A stretch of 64,000 nt of DNA from Procambarus clarkii. Taxonomy: Eukaryota; Arthropoda; Malacostraca; Decapoda; Cambaridae. This document shows, piece after piece, positions 26,990 to 39,597 of the stretch. The notes under the pieces were generated by a model. It worked only from the letters and a program-made list of their open reading frames with translations, searched no databases and was not told where the DNA came from. The position numbers and the translations under genes are program-made. The stretch spans positions 24,209,702 to 24,273,701 of the forward strand of contig NC_091219.1 in assembly GCF_040958095.1 (NCBI RefSeq). The letters are read 5' to 3'. Every line of letters starts with the position of its first letter. Position 1 is the stretch's first letter.

Positions 26990-27819
26990 GGTCTCACGCG
27001 CCTTCAGGAGGAAAGGATTCAGTCCTCTCTCTCGTGCAGAATTCTCGACAACGTCGTGAGGACAAATCCTTTAATGGGGACCTGGAGACTGTGTCCACGA
27101 CGCCAGGAGAGCCCGAAGGATGTGCGGGAGAGAGCAGAGCTGATCTTCCTGTGGGGCAACAGACATCGAGGAAGAATCGGTGGCGAAACGACGAAGACGG
27201 GCGAGGTGACGGCGCTTGTTGGCGGCCACTTCGGTCGTCTCACACAGAGCGGAGTTTGATGGCCAAACGACGTGTCGTGCGGATGTTGTTCGTGCTTGTG
27301 GCAGAGTTCTTCATCTGCTGGTCACCGCTCTTCATCGTCAACCTTCTCTCTCTGTACATTCCCCGGCAGGTGTACGCCGCCCTGGGTAGCTTCGGCGTGT
27401 CACTAGTGCAGCTGTTGGCGTACCTCTCCTCTTGCTGTAACCCCATCACCTACTGCTTCATGAACGCCAACTTCATCCAGAGCTTCAGACAGACGTTCGG
27501 CTGTCCCCGCCGCAGACCCAACTATTCCTTTCGCAGTGGGTATGACAGCAGCTTTAAGAGCGCCACCGCGTTCACTCACACGCACCTACGAGTGAACGCC
27601 GACCAGCCCATCACCATGACGCAGTTGAGACCTAACCAGCGGTGCCCCTCGGTGCGTCACAGTCCGCGGACGCCCACGCGACATGCCCAGCGGCAGCTGA
27701 CTCTGAGCTGCGGCCAAGGGCCGTCGACGGCATCTCGGACACACAGCACAAGCTTCACCAACAAACTCCTCACCAACGGGGCAACTCCAGCTTCCCAGAC
27801 CCGCTCCAGCTCCCTCTAG
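26990..27819 (+). CDS. CCKLR: Sulfakinin/cholecystokinin-like receptor, last coding exon (ICL3-TM6-TM7-tail)
   Basis: This open frame ends at TAG 27817-27819. It begins with a long hydrophilic ICL3 (about 80 residues rich in R, G, S and E). The basic SLMAKRRVVRM then leads into TM6 (LFVLVAEFFICWSPLFIVNL) with the CWxP motif. After a short ECL3, TM7 follows (GVSLVQLLAYLSSCCNPITY) with the NPxxY motif. FMNANFIQSFRQTFGC is helix 8 with a likely palmitoylated cysteine, and a tail of about 105 residues rich in S, T, P and R follows. VVRMLFVLVxEFFICW and SSCCNPITYCFMN closely resemble insect CCK-like (sulfakinin) receptors, better than vertebrate CCK receptors. The 5' end is my choice among in-phase acceptors at 26989 and 27007. 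The frame is open back to at least 26923. Confidence 0.9.
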
Positions 27820-28228
27820 CGGCCAGGCTCACACATCATACTTACAAGAGTCTACGATATTTCAACTTCCAATGATAAAAACAGATTACCATGAGGGCAC
27901 TAATACAGCGCTTCAGTGGCAGTTTTCGAGCTCACGAAGCGAATGTTCTTATGACTATTGTACGTAGATGTTCTCAACATCAGCCCCCCTAGAGCTGGCC
28001 GTCTTAATGTGATCAAAGCTCCGGTGTTTTCTATGTTCAAATGTTAATCTTACATAACTCCATAACTTAATCAAAACTGAACAGTTGTACCTGTGTTGAT
28101 CAAAACTGTATTTAAACCTCCGCTCTCAGCGAGCAGCGGTAATTGTTGTTCTACGTGTTCAAAATGTTGCAAAGGTTAATATAACAGTGTTCTTGAACTT
28201 TGGTAGAGAGCATTAAATGGTTGGCAGA
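27820..28228 (+). other. Probable 3' UTR or flank of the receptor gene
   Basis: A short unique sequence after the stop. No canonical AATAAA is visible before the minisatellite, so the poly(A) site is unknown, and the transcript may extend into or beyond the 20-bp array. Confidence 0.45.
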
Positions 28229-29363
28229 GTATAGCCAGGCGCACGGCTGTATAGCCAGGTGCACGGTTGTATAGCCAGGTGCACGGTTGTATAGCCAGGT
28301 GCACGGCTGTATAGCCAGGCGCACGGCTGTATAGCCTGGTGCACGACTGTATAGCCAGGCGCACGGCTGTATAGCCAGGTGCACGGTTGTATAGCCAGGT
28401 GCACGGCTGTATAGCCAGGTGCACGGCTGTATAGCCAGGTGAACGGCTGTATAGCCAGGCGCACGGCTGTATAGCCTGGTGCACGGTTGTATAGCCAGGT
28501 GCACGGCTGTATAGCCAGGTGCACGACTGTATAGCCAGGCGCACGGCTGTATAGCCAGGTGCACGGTTGTATAGCCAGGTGCACGGCTGTATAGCCAGGT
28601 GCACGGCTGTATAGCCAGGTGAACGGCTGTATAGCCAGGCGCACGGCTGTATAGCCTGGTGCACGACTGTATAGCCAGGCGCACGGCTGTATAGCCAGGT
28701 GCACGGTTGTATAGCCAGGTGCACGGCTGTATAGCCAGGTGCACGGCTGTATAGCCAGGTGCACGGCTGTATAGCCAGGTGCACGGTTGTATAGCCAGGT
28801 GCACGGCTGTATAGCCAGGTGCACGGCTGTATAGCCAGGTGCACGGCTGTATAGCCAGGTGCACGGCTGTATAGCCAGGTGCACGGCTGTATAGCCAGGT
28901 GCACGGTTGTATAGCCAGGTGCACGGCTGTATAGCCAGGCGCACGGCTGTATAGCCAGGTGCACGGTTGTATAGCCAGGTGCACGGCTGTATAGCCAGGT
29001 GCACGGTTGTATAGCCAGGTGCACGGCTGTATAGCCAGGCGCACGGCTGTATAGCCAGGTGCACGGTTGTATAGCCAGGTGCACGGCTGTATAGCCAGGT
29101 GCACGGCTGTATAGCCTGGTGCACGGCTGTATAGCCAGGCGCACGGCTGTATAGCCAGGTGCACGGCTGTATAGCCAGGCGCACGGCTGTATAGCCTGGT
29201 GCACGACTGTATAGCCAGGCGCACGGCTGTATAGCCAGGTGCACGGCTGTATAGCCAGGTGCACGGCTGTATAGCCTGGCGCACGGCTGTATAGCCTGGT
29301 GCACGGCTGTATAGCCAGGCGCACAGCTGTATAGCCTGGTGAACGGCTGTATAGCCAGGCGGA
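28229..29363. repeat. 20-bp minisatellite, ~57 copies, with higher-order blocks
   Basis: Tandem gtatagccaggtgcacggct with t/c and ga/gc variants. A series marked by gcacgactgt recurs at 28341, 28521 and 28661, and the first two are followed by the same nine-unit order (180 bp). Three minus-strand frames are open for 360-410 codons only because the unit is stop-free. Confidence 0.97.
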
Positions 29364-29470
29364 AGTCTGCTAAAATATTTCATTATGTAAGAACTTTACA
29401 ACCTTTTATATTTCCACCATTAAGAGCCGCCATCTTGTGTAGTTAATTTGACTGCGGCTTCACTCCCCTG

Positions 29471-29655
29471 TGGCACTCCGCTCTAGTGGCACCCAGCGTC
29501 TGTGGCACTCCGGTCTAGTGGCACCCAGCGTCTGTGGCACTCCGGTCTAGTGGCACCCAGCGTCTGTGGCACTCCGGTCTAGTGGCACCCAGCGTCTGTG
29601 GCACTCCGCTCTAGTGGCACCCAGCGTCTGTGGCACTCCGGTCTAGTGGCACCTA
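29471..29655. repeat. 32-bp minisatellite
   Basis: About six copies of a 32-bp unit starting tctagtggcacccagcgtct. The two halves are related 16-mers, and the array is related to the 16-bp array at 29733. Confidence 0.95.
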
Positions 29656-29732
29656 GTGCCTTTTCTACCCCCGAACCTGTGGCACGCCACGCTTGTAACA
29701 CCCCGTTCCTGTAGTACTCGGAGCTGGTGCCA

Positions 29733-29888
29733 CCCAGCGCTCGCGGCACCCGGCGCTCGCGGCACCCAGCGCTCGCGGCACCCGGCGCTCGCGGCACCCA
29801 GCGCCTGCGGCACCCAGCGCTCGCGGCACCCAGCGCATGCGGCACCCAGCGCTCGCGGCACCCAGCGCCTGCGGCACCCAGCGCCTCA
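29733..29888. repeat. 16-bp GC-rich minisatellite
   Basis: About ten copies of gctcgcggcacccagc with gcctgc and gcatgc variants. The ggcacccagcg core is shared with the array at 29471, so one probably arose from the other. Confidence 0.93.
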
Positions 29889-30940
29889 CGAAGACCCGCC
29901 GAGCCCTCAACTTAATATCAAACTCCTGCTACTTTGATCAGCGATCACCTTTGATGCCCCATTCCCAGCACCAGGCTCCTGGCTCCTTACACATTCTTTT
30001 CCTATTGCCTTCACGACAGAGTGAGTACTGTGGGAGGTCTTGACGGTGGCTGGACATGCTCTCCGCCCCTGTCTGTCTATCTGTCTGTCTGTCTGTCTGT
30101 TTCTCTATTTCTCTCTCCTCAGTTATTACTAACAAGGATCACAAACAAGTTCTGTACCGGACACCTACAGGGACTAATAACATGCCAGGAGGAGTCCATC
30201 ATCTTGAGAGTGTCAGCCTTCAATGTGGAGTGTCTGCTGGGCCTCCTGGCTACTTCTCAGAATATCTTGGTCCTCCGCGTCCTCCCGGTGCTGCTCAACA
30301 CGTCCTCACACACACACACACACGGCAGCCGCAAAATGGCTTCGGTACAGCTTCACATCCATTGTTTCCAAACAGATGTGCACCTTCCCTTCTCAAGACT
30401 CGTTTCCAGAATACAAATGTGAGTTTTACCTGAGACACAGGCTAAAAACGGCCTCTGAAATTCTTTATGCAAGTTGCTATTAGGCGATGATGTACTGTAG
30501 CGAGTACTCTGGCCGCCACATACGCGACCGACGGAGTCAGTTTGTTTGTCCTGTGATGTGTCATTTGCATGTTTAGGCTCAATAACCACAGTGTGTTTGG
30601 CATTTGAGAGAGTAACGTCAATGTTGTGTTTGGAGCGCTGTAGCAAGATCTTGTTGAGCCGTGTCTGGCATAATCTCACTACTCTTGACTATTTTCTTGA
30701 GTGTTGGCTGTAATGCTAAATCCAAAATGTTGTAGCTTATAAGAGCTGCAGCAACACCCTATGTTGTACTGTAGCGAGTACTCTGGCCGCCACATACAAC
30801 ACGGTATGATGTACTCTGGACCTAACAACACATGGCACGCTGCCATGAATATCTAAGGTGACCCGTCTCTCGTGCCCTGTTCGGTTCACAGTTGTAGTGT
30901 TCTTCATCATTACTATAGTAGTAGTAGTAGGCATCCATCT
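29889..30940. other. Unique sequence, no gene recognised
   Basis: Overlapping plus-strand open frames at 30020-30480 have no recognisable domain. The word tgtactgtagcgagtactctggccgccacata occurs twice (about 30490 and 30763), a short dispersed duplication. Confidence 0.4.
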
Positions 30941-30943
30941 GTC

Positions 30944-31440
30944 TCAGGAGACTATGGAGTTGCGCTCTGGTTGTCGGTCTGGAGTGGCCTCTCCAGGGCG
31001 CAAAGCCAGGCTACGTTGATATGGGGAAGAAGCTGTCACCCATGCAGCAGGTCCCCCCTTCTCCACGGCGCCGAAAGTCTCCAATGGAAGGACAAACGCC
31101 AATACGATTGGTTCCAGCGCCGTCGCAGGAACTGTCAGAACGAGGTTGAAGGCAACAGCGAACTGCCTTATGGGGCTCCAGCCCCCGGAGTTGACCTCGA
31201 AGTTGGTAAAGAAGGCACAGGGACTCGGGACCCAGAGACCGCCGTGGTCGGGGCCGGAGAAGAACCACCCCAGCAAGGGTAGGAACGACCCCAACCTCCT
31301 GAAGCAGAGCCTGGGGGGCCGCACGAGCCCCAGGAGGTGGACGGCCCGGTCCCGCACCTACGGGTTCCTGACAGAGATCGTCACAGCCCTCTTTCACCCG
31401 AAGCCCGCTTCCTTCATGACCCAGCACAAGGAAGAGTAAT
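30944..31440. other. GC-rich segment open on both strands, product unrecognised
   Basis: Minus-strand frames stay open for about 137 codons (31357-30944 and 31427-31011), and the plus strand for 97 codons ending at TAA 31437-31439. The minus frame gives hydrophobic stretches (SPIRQFAVAFNLVLTVPATA, EPIVLAFVLPLETF), while the plus frame is basic. GC content is raised compared with the flanks, which could mean an exon or a GC-rich mobile element. I recognise no family, and neither strand has a convincing splice pair. Confidence 0.35.
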
Positions 31441-31527
31441 AATTATTAATTACAACAATTATTATTATTATAATAATAATATATTTAATTAATACTTATT
31501 ACTCTTCCTTGTGCTGGGTCAAGAAGG
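31411..31527. repeat. 31-bp inverted repeat around an AT-rich loop
   Basis: The arms 31411-31441 and 31497-31527 are complementary with one mismatch. The core is acccagcacaaggaagagta, and the 55-base loop is almost pure A/T. Confidence 0.9.
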
Positions 31528-31721
31528 TGTGATAATTGTGTGATAACACGGCCTGGTTGGGCGCGGCATCATCATAGCTGACAATCACCCCAAGATCTAA
31601 AATAAATTATATATATATCACTTATGGCTTTTTCAGTAAAATAGTTTTGCCCTAAAATTACATATAATCTATTACATATTCTAGCAAATGTAGGCATTAT
31701 TTCAATGTTTATCCACGTCAA

Positions 31722-32919
<1,198 letters not shown>

Positions 32920-32930
32920 TCCCCACATAG

Positions 32931-33106
32931 ACAGGCGACGAGTCACAATAACGTGGCTAAAGTATGTTGGCCAGACCACACACTAGAAGGTGAAGGGACG
33001 ACGACGTTTCGGTCCGTCCTGGACCATTCTCAAGTCGATTGTGAGAATGATCCAGGACGGACCGAAACGTCGTCGTCCCTTCACCTTCTAGTGTGTGGTC
33101 TGGTCA
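32931..33106 (-). mobile_element. Foldback hairpin SINE-like element, copy 2
   Basis: Tail on the left (acaggcgacgagtcacaata), then two inverted arms meeting near 33035-33040, ending gtctggtca. It is flanked by a perfect 11-bp duplication, tccccacatag, at 32920-32930 and 33107-33117. The arrangement is the same as copy 1: a full arm plus tail on one side, and an arm stopping at tctggtc on the other. Confidence 0.92.
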
Positions 33107-33308
33107 TCCCCACATAGGCCTCTAGGCCGTGTGTGGAATAAACCGTATTCATTCCATTTAAGTGATGATCATATAATATGTTTTACCAGATAAGAACCCG
33201 TTAAGTTATACAGGATACCGCCCTAGGTATACAGATTCCTCACAAGCCATTTCCACTAGTAATGAAAACTGGTAATTTATTAACTAATAAGTTTGTTTAT
33301 TATGCACA

Positions 33309-33755
33309 CCACCCATCCCGTGGGCCTGACCTCAGACCCGTCCCGTGGGCCTGACCTCAGACCCGTCCCGTGGGCCTGACCTCAGACCCGTCCCGTGGGC
33401 CTGACCTCAGACCCATCCCGTGGGCCTGACCTCAGACCCGTCCCGTGGGCCTGACCTCAGACCCGTCCCGTGGGCCTGACCTCAGACCCATCCCGTGGGC
33501 CTGACCTCAGACCCGTCCCGTGGGCCTGACCTCAGACCCGTCCCGTGGGCCTGACCTCAGACCCGTCCCGTGGGCCTGACCTCAGACCCATCCCGTGGGC
33601 CTGACCTCAGACCCGTCCCGTGGGCCTGACCTCAGACCCGTCCCGTGGGCCTGACCTCAGACCCATCCCGTGGGCCTGACCTCAGACCCGTCCCGTGGGC
33701 CTGACCTCAGACCCGTCCCGTGGGCCTGACCTCAGACCCGATCCGTGGGGGGTAA
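33309..33755. repeat. 25-bp minisatellite, ~17 copies
   Basis: Tandem units starting cccgtgggcctgacctcaga, with acccat/acccgt variants arranged in partly periodic groups of three. Confidence 0.96.
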
Positions 33756-33906
33756 TGGACCCCTCACCCATCCTTTGGACGGTATTGGACCCCATTTCCA
33801 TCCTATTTTATGATAAAATGTACACCTGTTTATTTGTCGAAATACTGTAAATAGGGTACAATTTGCAGACTAATGAAAAAATATCAAGACAATTATAAAT
33901 ACTCAC

Positions 33907-34620
<714 letters not shown>

Positions 34621-34627
34621 ATTCACC

Positions 34628-34720
34628 TTTTCCCACATACACTCTCCCACACATACACTCTCCCACACATACACCCTCCCAGACATACATCCTCCCACAC
34701 ATACACCCTCCCACACAGGC
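34628..34720. repeat. 16-bp minisatellite, left of the LINE
   Basis: About six copies of acacatacactctccc. The same unit resumes at 36262 on the other side of the LINE. Confidence 0.93.
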
Positions 34721-34726
34721 TGGTTG

Positions 34727-36253
34727 TTGGGCCTGACAGAATCTCACCGTGGATACTAAAAGAAGGTGCAGAGGCACTATGCGTGCCATTCTCTATGGCG
34801 TATAACAGGTCACTGGAAACAAGAGACCTACCGAAAAGTTGGAAGACAGCTAATGTAGTCCCTATATACAAAAAGGATGACAGGCAAGAGGTGCTGAACT
34901 ACAGGTCAGTTTCCCTAACTTGTATACCATGCAAGGTGATGGGGAAGATCGTGAGGAAAAGGCTCGTAGAGCATCTGGAGGGAAATAGCTTTGTAACACA
35001 CCACCAACATGGGTTCAGAGATGGTAAATCGTGCCTCACAGGTTTAATAGAATTCTATAACCAAGCAACATAAATTAGGCAAGAAAGAGAAGGGTGGGCA
35101 GACGGCATTTTCCTGGATTGTCATAAAGCCTTTGACACAGTACCTCACAAAAGGCTGTTACAAAAGTTGGAGCAACAGGCAGGAGTAAAAGGTAAGGTGC
35201 TCCAGTGGATAAGGGAGTATCTAAGCAACACAAAACAGCGAGTAACTGTGAGGGGGGAGACATCAGAGTGGCGAGATGTCACCAGCGGGGTTCCACAGGG
35301 CTCTTTACTTGGACCCATCCTGTTTCTAATATATGTAAACGACCTTCCAGAGGGTATAGACTCATTCCTCTCAATGTTTGCTGATGATGCAAGAATATGA
35401 GAAAAATCAAGACAGACGAAAATAGACGGAGACTACAGGACGACCGAGACAAACTGGTGGAATGGTCTAGAAAATGGATGCAAAAGTTCAACACAGGAAA
35501 GTGTAAAGTAATGAAATTAGGCGAAGTTAGTAGAAGGCTGAATACCAGGTACCATCTGGGAGGTGATATCCTGCAAGAGTCAAATAGAGAGAAAGATCTG
35601 GAGGTTGACATCACACCGAACCTGTCCCCAGAGGCCCTCATCAAAAGAATATCATCAGCGGCATATGCTAAACTGGCCAACATAAGAACTGCCTTTAGAA
35701 ACTGGTGTAATGAATCGTTCAGGACCCTGTATACCACTTATGTAAAACCAATCCTGGAGTATGCAGCTCCAGCCTGGAGTCCATATCTAGTTAAACACAA
35801 GACAAAGTTAGAGAAGATTCAGAGTAATGCCACCAAACTAGTCCCCGGAACTGAGAGGTATAAGCTACGAGGAAAGGCTAAGGGAGCTGAAACTCACATC
35901 CCTAGAAAACAGAAGAGTAAGGGGAGACATGATAACCACCTACAAAATTCTCAGGGGAATTGACAGGATGGACTAAGACAAATTCTTTAGCACGGGTGGG
36001 ACACGAACGAGGGGACACAGGTGGATACTTAGTACCCAGATCATCCACAGAGACATTAGAAAGAATTTTTTCAGTGTCAGAGTAGTTAACAAATGGAATG
36101 CATTAAGTAGTGATGTGGTGGAGGCTGACTCCATACACAGTTTCAAATGTAAATTTGATAGAGCCCAGTAGGCTCAGGAATCTGAACACCAGTTGATTCA
36201 CAGTTGAGAGGCGGGACCAAAGAGCAAGAGCTCAACCCCCGCAAGCACAACTA
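34727..36253 (+). mobile_element. 5'-truncated non-LTR retrotransposon (LINE) with reverse transcriptase
   Basis: The translation begins at PDRISPWILKEGAEAL and runs through RT blocks: [67 protein letters not shown] and the catalytic MFADD. The thumb/C-terminal part follows (ILEYAAPAWSPYLVKH, then NFFSVRVVNKWNALSSDVVE) to a TAG near 36170 and a 3' end gcaagcacaactaggtgag. This is the Jockey/CR1-like type of arthropod LINE. The endonuclease domain is missing. An in-frame TAA at 35071-35073, a frame change next to the TGA at 35398-35400 and further disruption after about 35960 make it inactive. The catalytic aspartates remain. Confidence 0.93.
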
Positions 36254-36261
36254 GGTGAGTA

Positions 36262-36662
36262 CATATACACCCACCCATACATACACCCTCCCACACATAC
36301 ACTCTCCCACACATACACTCTCCCACACATACACCCTCCCACACATACACTCTCCCACACATACACTCTCCCACACATACACTCTCCCACACATACACTC
36401 TCCCAATCATACACCCTCCCACACATACACTCTCCCACACATACACTCTCCCACACATACACTCTCCCACACATACACTCTCCCACACATACACTCTCCC
36501 ACACATACACTCTCCCACACATACACCCTCCCACACATACACTCTCCCACACATACACTCTCCCACACATACACTCTCCCACACATACACTCTCCCACAC
36601 ATACACTCTCCCACACATACACCCTCCCACACATACACCCTCCCACACATACACTCTCCAAC
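36262..36662. repeat. 16-bp minisatellite, right of the LINE, ~25 copies
   Basis: Tandem acacatacactctccc with ccctcc variants, beginning 9 bp after the LINE 3' end. Long open frames in it are artefacts. Confidence 0.96.
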
Positions 36663-36704
36663 ATTCACCCTTCGCCTTGCCTGGGCACAAATCTTCCCCA
36701 GTTC

Positions 36705-36800
36705 GCCATTGTTCACCCAGCAGTAATTGGGACCCTGATTATAAAGAGATTAGCGGGTCGTGTATCAGGGCAAGTATAAGGGTAAAGGTTAACGAGGAGA
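36705..36800 (+). mobile_element. Fragment of SINE 'gtagcccacg'
   Basis: ttcacccagcagtaattggg, followed by gattagcgggtcgtgta, matches the body of the SINE at 14961. The tRNA-like head is missing. Confidence 0.65.
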
Positions 36801-36974
36801 TGTGTGAAGAGAGAGAGAGAGCTCTCAGCCCGCTAACAAGTGTTCAAAGTCATTTGCTGCTCTTGCACTGAGTAAAAAAAAAAAAGTCAATCCTCTTGGC
36901 CTACATATGTGCTCCTAACATATGTGCTCCTAACAGGAAGTAGGGAAAAGTTCTCGTTATATTTACCACAGGTA

Positions 36975-37130
36975 AGGTAACACAGGTGGAGGCTGACTCC
37001 ATACACAGTTTCAAATGTAGATATGATAGAGCCCAGTAGGCTCAGGAATCTGTACACCTGTTGATTGACAGTTGAGAGGCGGGACCAAAGAGCCAGAGCT
37101 CAAACCCCGCAAGCACAATTAGGTGAGTAC
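36975..37130 (+). mobile_element. 3' end fragment of the same LINE family
   Basis: From ggtggaggctgactccatac to caattaggtgagtac. It matches the last ~150 bp of the LINE at 34727, including the end of the coding region and the 3' untranslated tail. It is a strongly 5'-truncated copy. Confidence 0.9.
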
Positions 37131-37390
37131 AGGATTAATTCATGGGCGCTTAAATTAATGGAGCGAAAACCTGTTGTACACAAGCTGATAAACCCCCAAG
37201 CTGATATCTTAAGTGTAAGAACTCGCTTCATTCGTATATGTTGTGCCGGAGTCTCCACACATAACGACGTCGTAGATGTAAGATGAAGACGTAGAAGTAG
37301 AAGATCAAGACTTTCAACATCCGAGTTAAATGTCTTGATCTTTAGGACCGTCCTGATATACGCATGTGTCTCAGTACTCACTGAATGTGT

Positions 37391-37586
37391 TGACCAGACC
37401 ACACACTTGAAGGTGAAGGGACGACGACGTTTCGGTCCGTCCTGGACCATTCTCAAGTCGATTGAGAATGGTTCAGACAATCGACTTGAGAATGGTCCAG
37501 GACGGACCGAAACGTCGTCGTCCCTTCACCTTCTAGTGTGTGGTCTGGTCAACATACTTTAGCCACGTTATTGTGATTCGTCGCCT
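37391..37586 (+). mobile_element. Foldback hairpin SINE-like element, copy 3
   Basis: Starts tgaccagaccacacacttga. The arms meet around a centre (gagaatggttcagacaatcg), and the second arm continues into the full tail tagccacgttattgtgattc ending tcgcct. It is flanked by a near-match of 14 bp (tcactgaatgtgtt / tcattgaatatgtt, two differences), probably an aged duplication. This copy shows the family in the plus orientation: short end at 5', tail at 3'. Confidence 0.9.
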
Positions 37587-37675
37587 CATTGAATATGTTT
37601 TCTTTGACATTTATCAACCTATATGTTTCTCTCCTGAACTGTCCTGTTCGATACCCGGGACTTCTTGAATCAGGA

Positions 37676-37921
37676 GCCTGACAGCTGAGTGGACAGCGCT
37701 CGGGATTCGTAGTCCTGAAGTTCCGGGTTCGTTCGGAAACAAATGAGCAGAGTTTCTCTCACTCTGATGCCTCTGTTCACCTAGCGGTAAATAGGTACCT
37801 GGGAGTTAGACAGCTGCTACAGACTGCTTCCTGAGGGGTGTGTAACAAAAAAGAGGCCTGGTCGAGGACCGGGCCGCGGGGACGCTAAACCCCGAAATCA
37901 TCTCAAGATAACCTCAAGAAG
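37676..37921 (+). mobile_element. tRNA-derived SINE 'cctgacagctgag', copy 2
   Basis: Head cctgacagctgagtggacag, B box gttccgggttcgttc (one departure from the gatcc consensus), body gtaaataggtacctgggag, end ggacgctaaaccccgaaatc and catctcaagataacctcaag. This is a full-length copy. Confidence 0.9.
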
Positions 37922-38372
37922 ATGTGACAAGCTATATGGCCTTACTGACTTAGTGCCTCTTTTACATTCACGAAATTAAGGGATTTACGGACGATGACAT
38001 TTTTCGTGTAAGGTAAGAAAGTTATCCTTTCACTAGAGCTCTGTGGCCTCTACCTCATCCACTTACCCACTAAAGTATGAATAAACTGTTACCTCTTTCC
38101 ATCCTGCCTAAATATATACGTTTCAACTGTTCACTCAAATTTCCTTCCAGAGGCAAATGACCTCCATAAAGCTCAGTTTATCATTGCTTCTCGTAATGTG
38201 TTTACAACACCTCTAACATGTAAATTGTGAGGTAAAATATTGGTCCATTGTAAGGGCGGGAGCGCTGAGAGGACATATTGGAACACTAATATATTCATGA
38301 CTGCTCTCCCTCCCAAATATCCAACGAAAACATTTGTTAGCACAAGTATGAGCTTTGGGAGATCTGTTGCCC
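37922..38372. other. Unique sequence, no gene recognised
   Basis: No coding or repeat structure that I can support. Confidence 0.45.
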
Positions 38373-38612
38373 AGGTAGAGGCTAGGTTGTTGCCATGTTG
38401 TGGGTGGTGGAGGCTAGGTTGTTGCCATGTTGTGGGTGGTGGAGGCTAGGTTGTTGCCATGTTGTGGGTGGTGGAGGCTAGGTTGTTGCCATGTTGTGGG
38501 TGGTGGAGGCTAGGTTGTTGCCATGTTGTGGGTGGTGGAGGCTAGGTTGTTGCCATGTTGTGGGTGGTGGAGGCTAGGTTGTTGCCATGTTGTGGGTGGT
38601 GGAGGGTATGTG
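38373..38612. repeat. 32-bp minisatellite, ~7 copies
   Basis: Units beginning gaggctaggttgttgccatg, almost identical to one another. The array ends at the foldback element at 38618. Confidence 0.96.
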
Positions 38613-38617
38613 TAGAC

Positions 38618-38789
38618 CAGACCACACACTTGAAGGTGAAGGGACGACGACGTTTCGGTCCGTCCTGGACCATTCTCAAGTCGATTGAGAATGGTTCAGA
38701 CAATCGACTTGAGAATGGTCCAGGACGGACCGAAACGTCGTCGTCCCTTCACCTTCTAGTGTGTGGGCTGATCAAACTACTTCAGCCAT
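38618..38789 (+). mobile_element. Foldback hairpin SINE-like element, copy 4
   Basis: The same arms and the same centre (gagaatggttcagacaatcg) as copy 3, but the tail is diverged and cut short (ctgatcaaactacttcagcc). It sits directly between two unrelated minisatellites. No target duplication is recognisable. Confidence 0.85.
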
Positions 38790-38794
38790 TACTC

Positions 38795-39270
38795 CATTAC
38801 TTCTCATTACTCCAGGGAGCTCGTATCATGCATCTGTCTCATTACTCCAGGGAGCTCGTATCATGCATCTGTCTCATTACTCCAGGGAGCTCGTATCATG
38901 CATCTGTCTCATTACTCCAGGGAGCTCGTATCATGCGTCTGTCTCATTACTCCAGGGAGCTCGTATCATGCATCTGTCTCATTACTCCAGGGAGCTCGTA
39001 TCATGCGTCTGTCTCATTACTCCAGGGAGCTCGTATCATGCATCTGTCTCATTACTCCAGGGAGCTGGTATCATGCGTCTGTCTCATTACTCCAGGGAGC
39101 TCGTATCATGCGTCTGTCTCATTACTCCAGGGAGCTCGTATCATGCATCTGTCTCATTACTCCAGGGAGCTGGTATCATGCGTCTGTCTCATTACTCCAG
39201 GGAGCTCGTATCATGCGTCTGTCTCATTACTCCAGGGAGCTCGTATCATGCATCTGTCTCATTACTATGT
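38795..39270. repeat. 35-bp minisatellite, ~14 copies
   Basis: Units starting attactccagggagctcgta with cgtctg/catctg and ctcg/ctgg variants. The variants are arranged in repeating groups. Confidence 0.96.
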
Positions 39271-39597
39271 TGCTCACGTCTCAAAAGACAGTCCTTGAAA
39301 CATTCTCTGCTCTTCACCTGAGAGAACACAGTGCTGGTCAAGTGGGCACAGTACCCAACATCAACGCTGATTCAGTGTTGATGACGATGACTGGGCGTCG
39401 AACCCGTGCCACTGCTGGATATCACGCCCACTGGGGGAGATTTTGAAAAAGAAAATGTGTGGAAATCTGCAAACAGAAAATATAATTCGGAACATTATCG
39501 TGTATAACGGCCACAAAAATGTGCATGAAGCATCGTTTGGCCCGAGTTATTGAATGGTGAAACGAGACGAAGCTCTCAACTATGGCAGGCAGTGTGA

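Noticed and set aside
28151-29383. Minus-strand open frames of 360-410 codons
   Set aside because: Three frames open over the same 20-bp array, with no domain and no start or splice evidence.
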